A DNA stretch of 5,521 nt from DATADD01 sp046262355 (GTDB taxonomy: Bacteria > Actinomycetota > CADDZG01 > WHSQ01), in contig JBHEMX010000081.1 of NCBI GenBank assembly GCA_046262355.1, positions 1 through 5,521 on the forward strand. Direction: 5' to 3'. Shown here in pieces: positions 5,133 through 5,521 of this stretch (position 1 is the stretch's first letter; every line of letters starts with the position of its first letter). The notes under the pieces are model-generated. The model was not told where the DNA came from and did no database searches. It saw only the letters and a program-made list of their open reading frames with translations. The position numbers were made by a program, and so were the translations under genes.

Positions 5133-5141
5133 TGCAGATAA
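5133..5141. repeat. Right terminal inverted repeat TGCAGATAA
   Basis: These 9 bases are the exact reverse complement of 1449-1457 and abut the TCATC core at 5142-5146. They mark the tnpA-proximal tip of the transposon. Confidence 0.7.
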
Positions 5142-5146
5142 TCATC
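5142..5146. repeat. Right copy of the 5-bp junction core TCATC
   Basis: This is the second copy of the core, at the junction between the transposon tip and the ISL3 transposase codons E-G-M. It is directly repeated with 1443-1447. The core reads GATGA on the transposase strand. Confidence 0.75.
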
Positions 5147-5521
5147 CCCTCCGCGAACGCGTTCGTGAGCCGGTGGGTGAAGTAGTTCAGGATCTCGGCC
5201 TCCGACTTTCGGATCGTCCGGGCGAGCTTGGTGAATTCAAAGATGCCTGCGATCTCGACGTCGCGATACCAGCCCCTGAGCGCAGCAGCTCCTGCCCTGC
5301 GTCCGCGCTCCTCGTAGACCGCGCGCAGCTGTTCCTTCAGGCGCCACGCGGTCTCGAGTTCCGAGGCGATCGCGAACACTCGGGCGCGTCGTTCGTCGTC
5401 GCCGGGACGCGACCGTTCCACCGCGCGCAGCAGCGCGAAACGACAGCTGAACAGGACACGCCTGGTGCCGGTCTTGCGGCCTCGTCCCTGGTTGCGGCGT
5501 CGGACGTCGTCCAAGGCCCGG
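5142..5521 (-). pseudogene. Upstream part of the ISL3-family transposase, partial at the window edge and cut by the transposon
   Basis: The minus-strand frame is open from the window edge (R-A-L-D-D-V-R-R-R) and carries the C-terminal half of an ISL3 DDE domain: RKTGTRRVLFSCRFALLRAV, then ELETAWRLKEQLRAVYEE and FTKLARTIRKSEAEILNYFT, ending HRLTNAFAEGM. The glutamate of AEGM (5149-5151) corresponds to the last acidic catalytic residue of the family motif N...EG.NN.IK. Two codons later the gene is interrupted; read onward it would give only IICTS and a stop at 5127-5125 inside the transposon tip. The remainder, from T-N-R-I-R onward, is at 1318-1447. The interrupted product lacks the conserved C-terminal tail and is probably inactive. 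The true start lies outside the window; the TTG at 5514 is not a start. Confidence 0.85.

Larger units (their letters stand above)
1448..5146 (-). mobile_element. Tn554-like transposon (tnpA-tnpB-tnpC), 3,699 bp, no cargo, inserted in an ISL3 transposase gene
   Basis: The element is defined by two independent signs. First, an ISL3 transposase frame is interrupted at 1447/5147 and resumes exactly. Second, both ends carry the same 9 bases in inverted orientation: TTATCTGCA at 1449-1457 and TGCAGATAA at 5133-5141. It encodes two tyrosine recombinases and a TnpC-type protein, the gene set of Tn554, which integrates site-specifically without long terminal repeats. The genes fill 1536 to about 4985, leaving 88 bp at the left end and about 160 bp at the right end, so there is no room for a cargo gene. 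The exact boundary is ambiguous by 5 bp because of the shared TCATC (1443-5141 is equivalent). All three genes look intact, so the element may still be active. Confidence 0.85.

Noticed and set aside
1..5521. CRISPR arrays, tRNA or rRNA genes, toxin-antitoxin or defence genes
   Set aside because: No regularly spaced repeats, tRNA-like folds or matching motifs were seen on either strand.

Overview
The window is high-GC DNA, most likely from an actinobacterium. The signs are a SigJ/ECF41-type sigma factor, ISL3-type transposase pieces, strong GGAGG-like ribosome binding sites and a LexA box of the Gram-positive/actinobacterial type. It is a mobile, rearranged region: nearly everything outside one intact three-gene transposon is broken.

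Left part (1-1262): the minus strand carries the first codons of an MDR-type alcohol dehydrogenase, with a good ribosome binding site but no remainder of the gene. The plus strand carries the N-terminal half of a SigJ-like sigma factor. It stops inside the region-4 helix-turn-helix at 978. The next stretch of the same protein (end of region 4, linker, start of the SnoaL-like domain) follows immediately but on the opposite strand (979-1204). An internal inversion of about 226 bp has therefore destroyed the gene.

Right part (about 1263-5521): an ISL3-family transposase gene on the minus strand is split. Its C-terminal codons are at 1318-1447 and the upstream part at 5142-5521 runs off the window. 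Between them lies a 3,699-bp element of the Tn554 type: two tyrosine recombinases (TnpA, TnpB) and a small helix-turn-helix/coiled-coil protein (TnpC), all on the minus strand with overlapping ends. Removing the element at the shared TCATC (GATGA on the gene strand) rejoins the ISL3 reading frame seamlessly. The element has 9-bp inverted ends (TTATCTGCA/TGCAGATAA), further repeats just inside both ends, and no cargo gene.

How it works together: tnpA appears to be driven by a promoter (TTGACG, 17 bp, CAGGAT) followed directly by a 16-bp palindrome containing CGAACATACGTTCG, a match to the LexA/SOS box. The usual longest-ORF start of tnpA overlaps the -10 box, so a GTG 33 bases further in, with its own ribosome binding site, is the better start. 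My inference is a minimal, DNA-damage-inducible Tn554-like transposon that has landed in the catalytic motif of another transposase gene. All family assignments come from reading the sequence; no database search was run.
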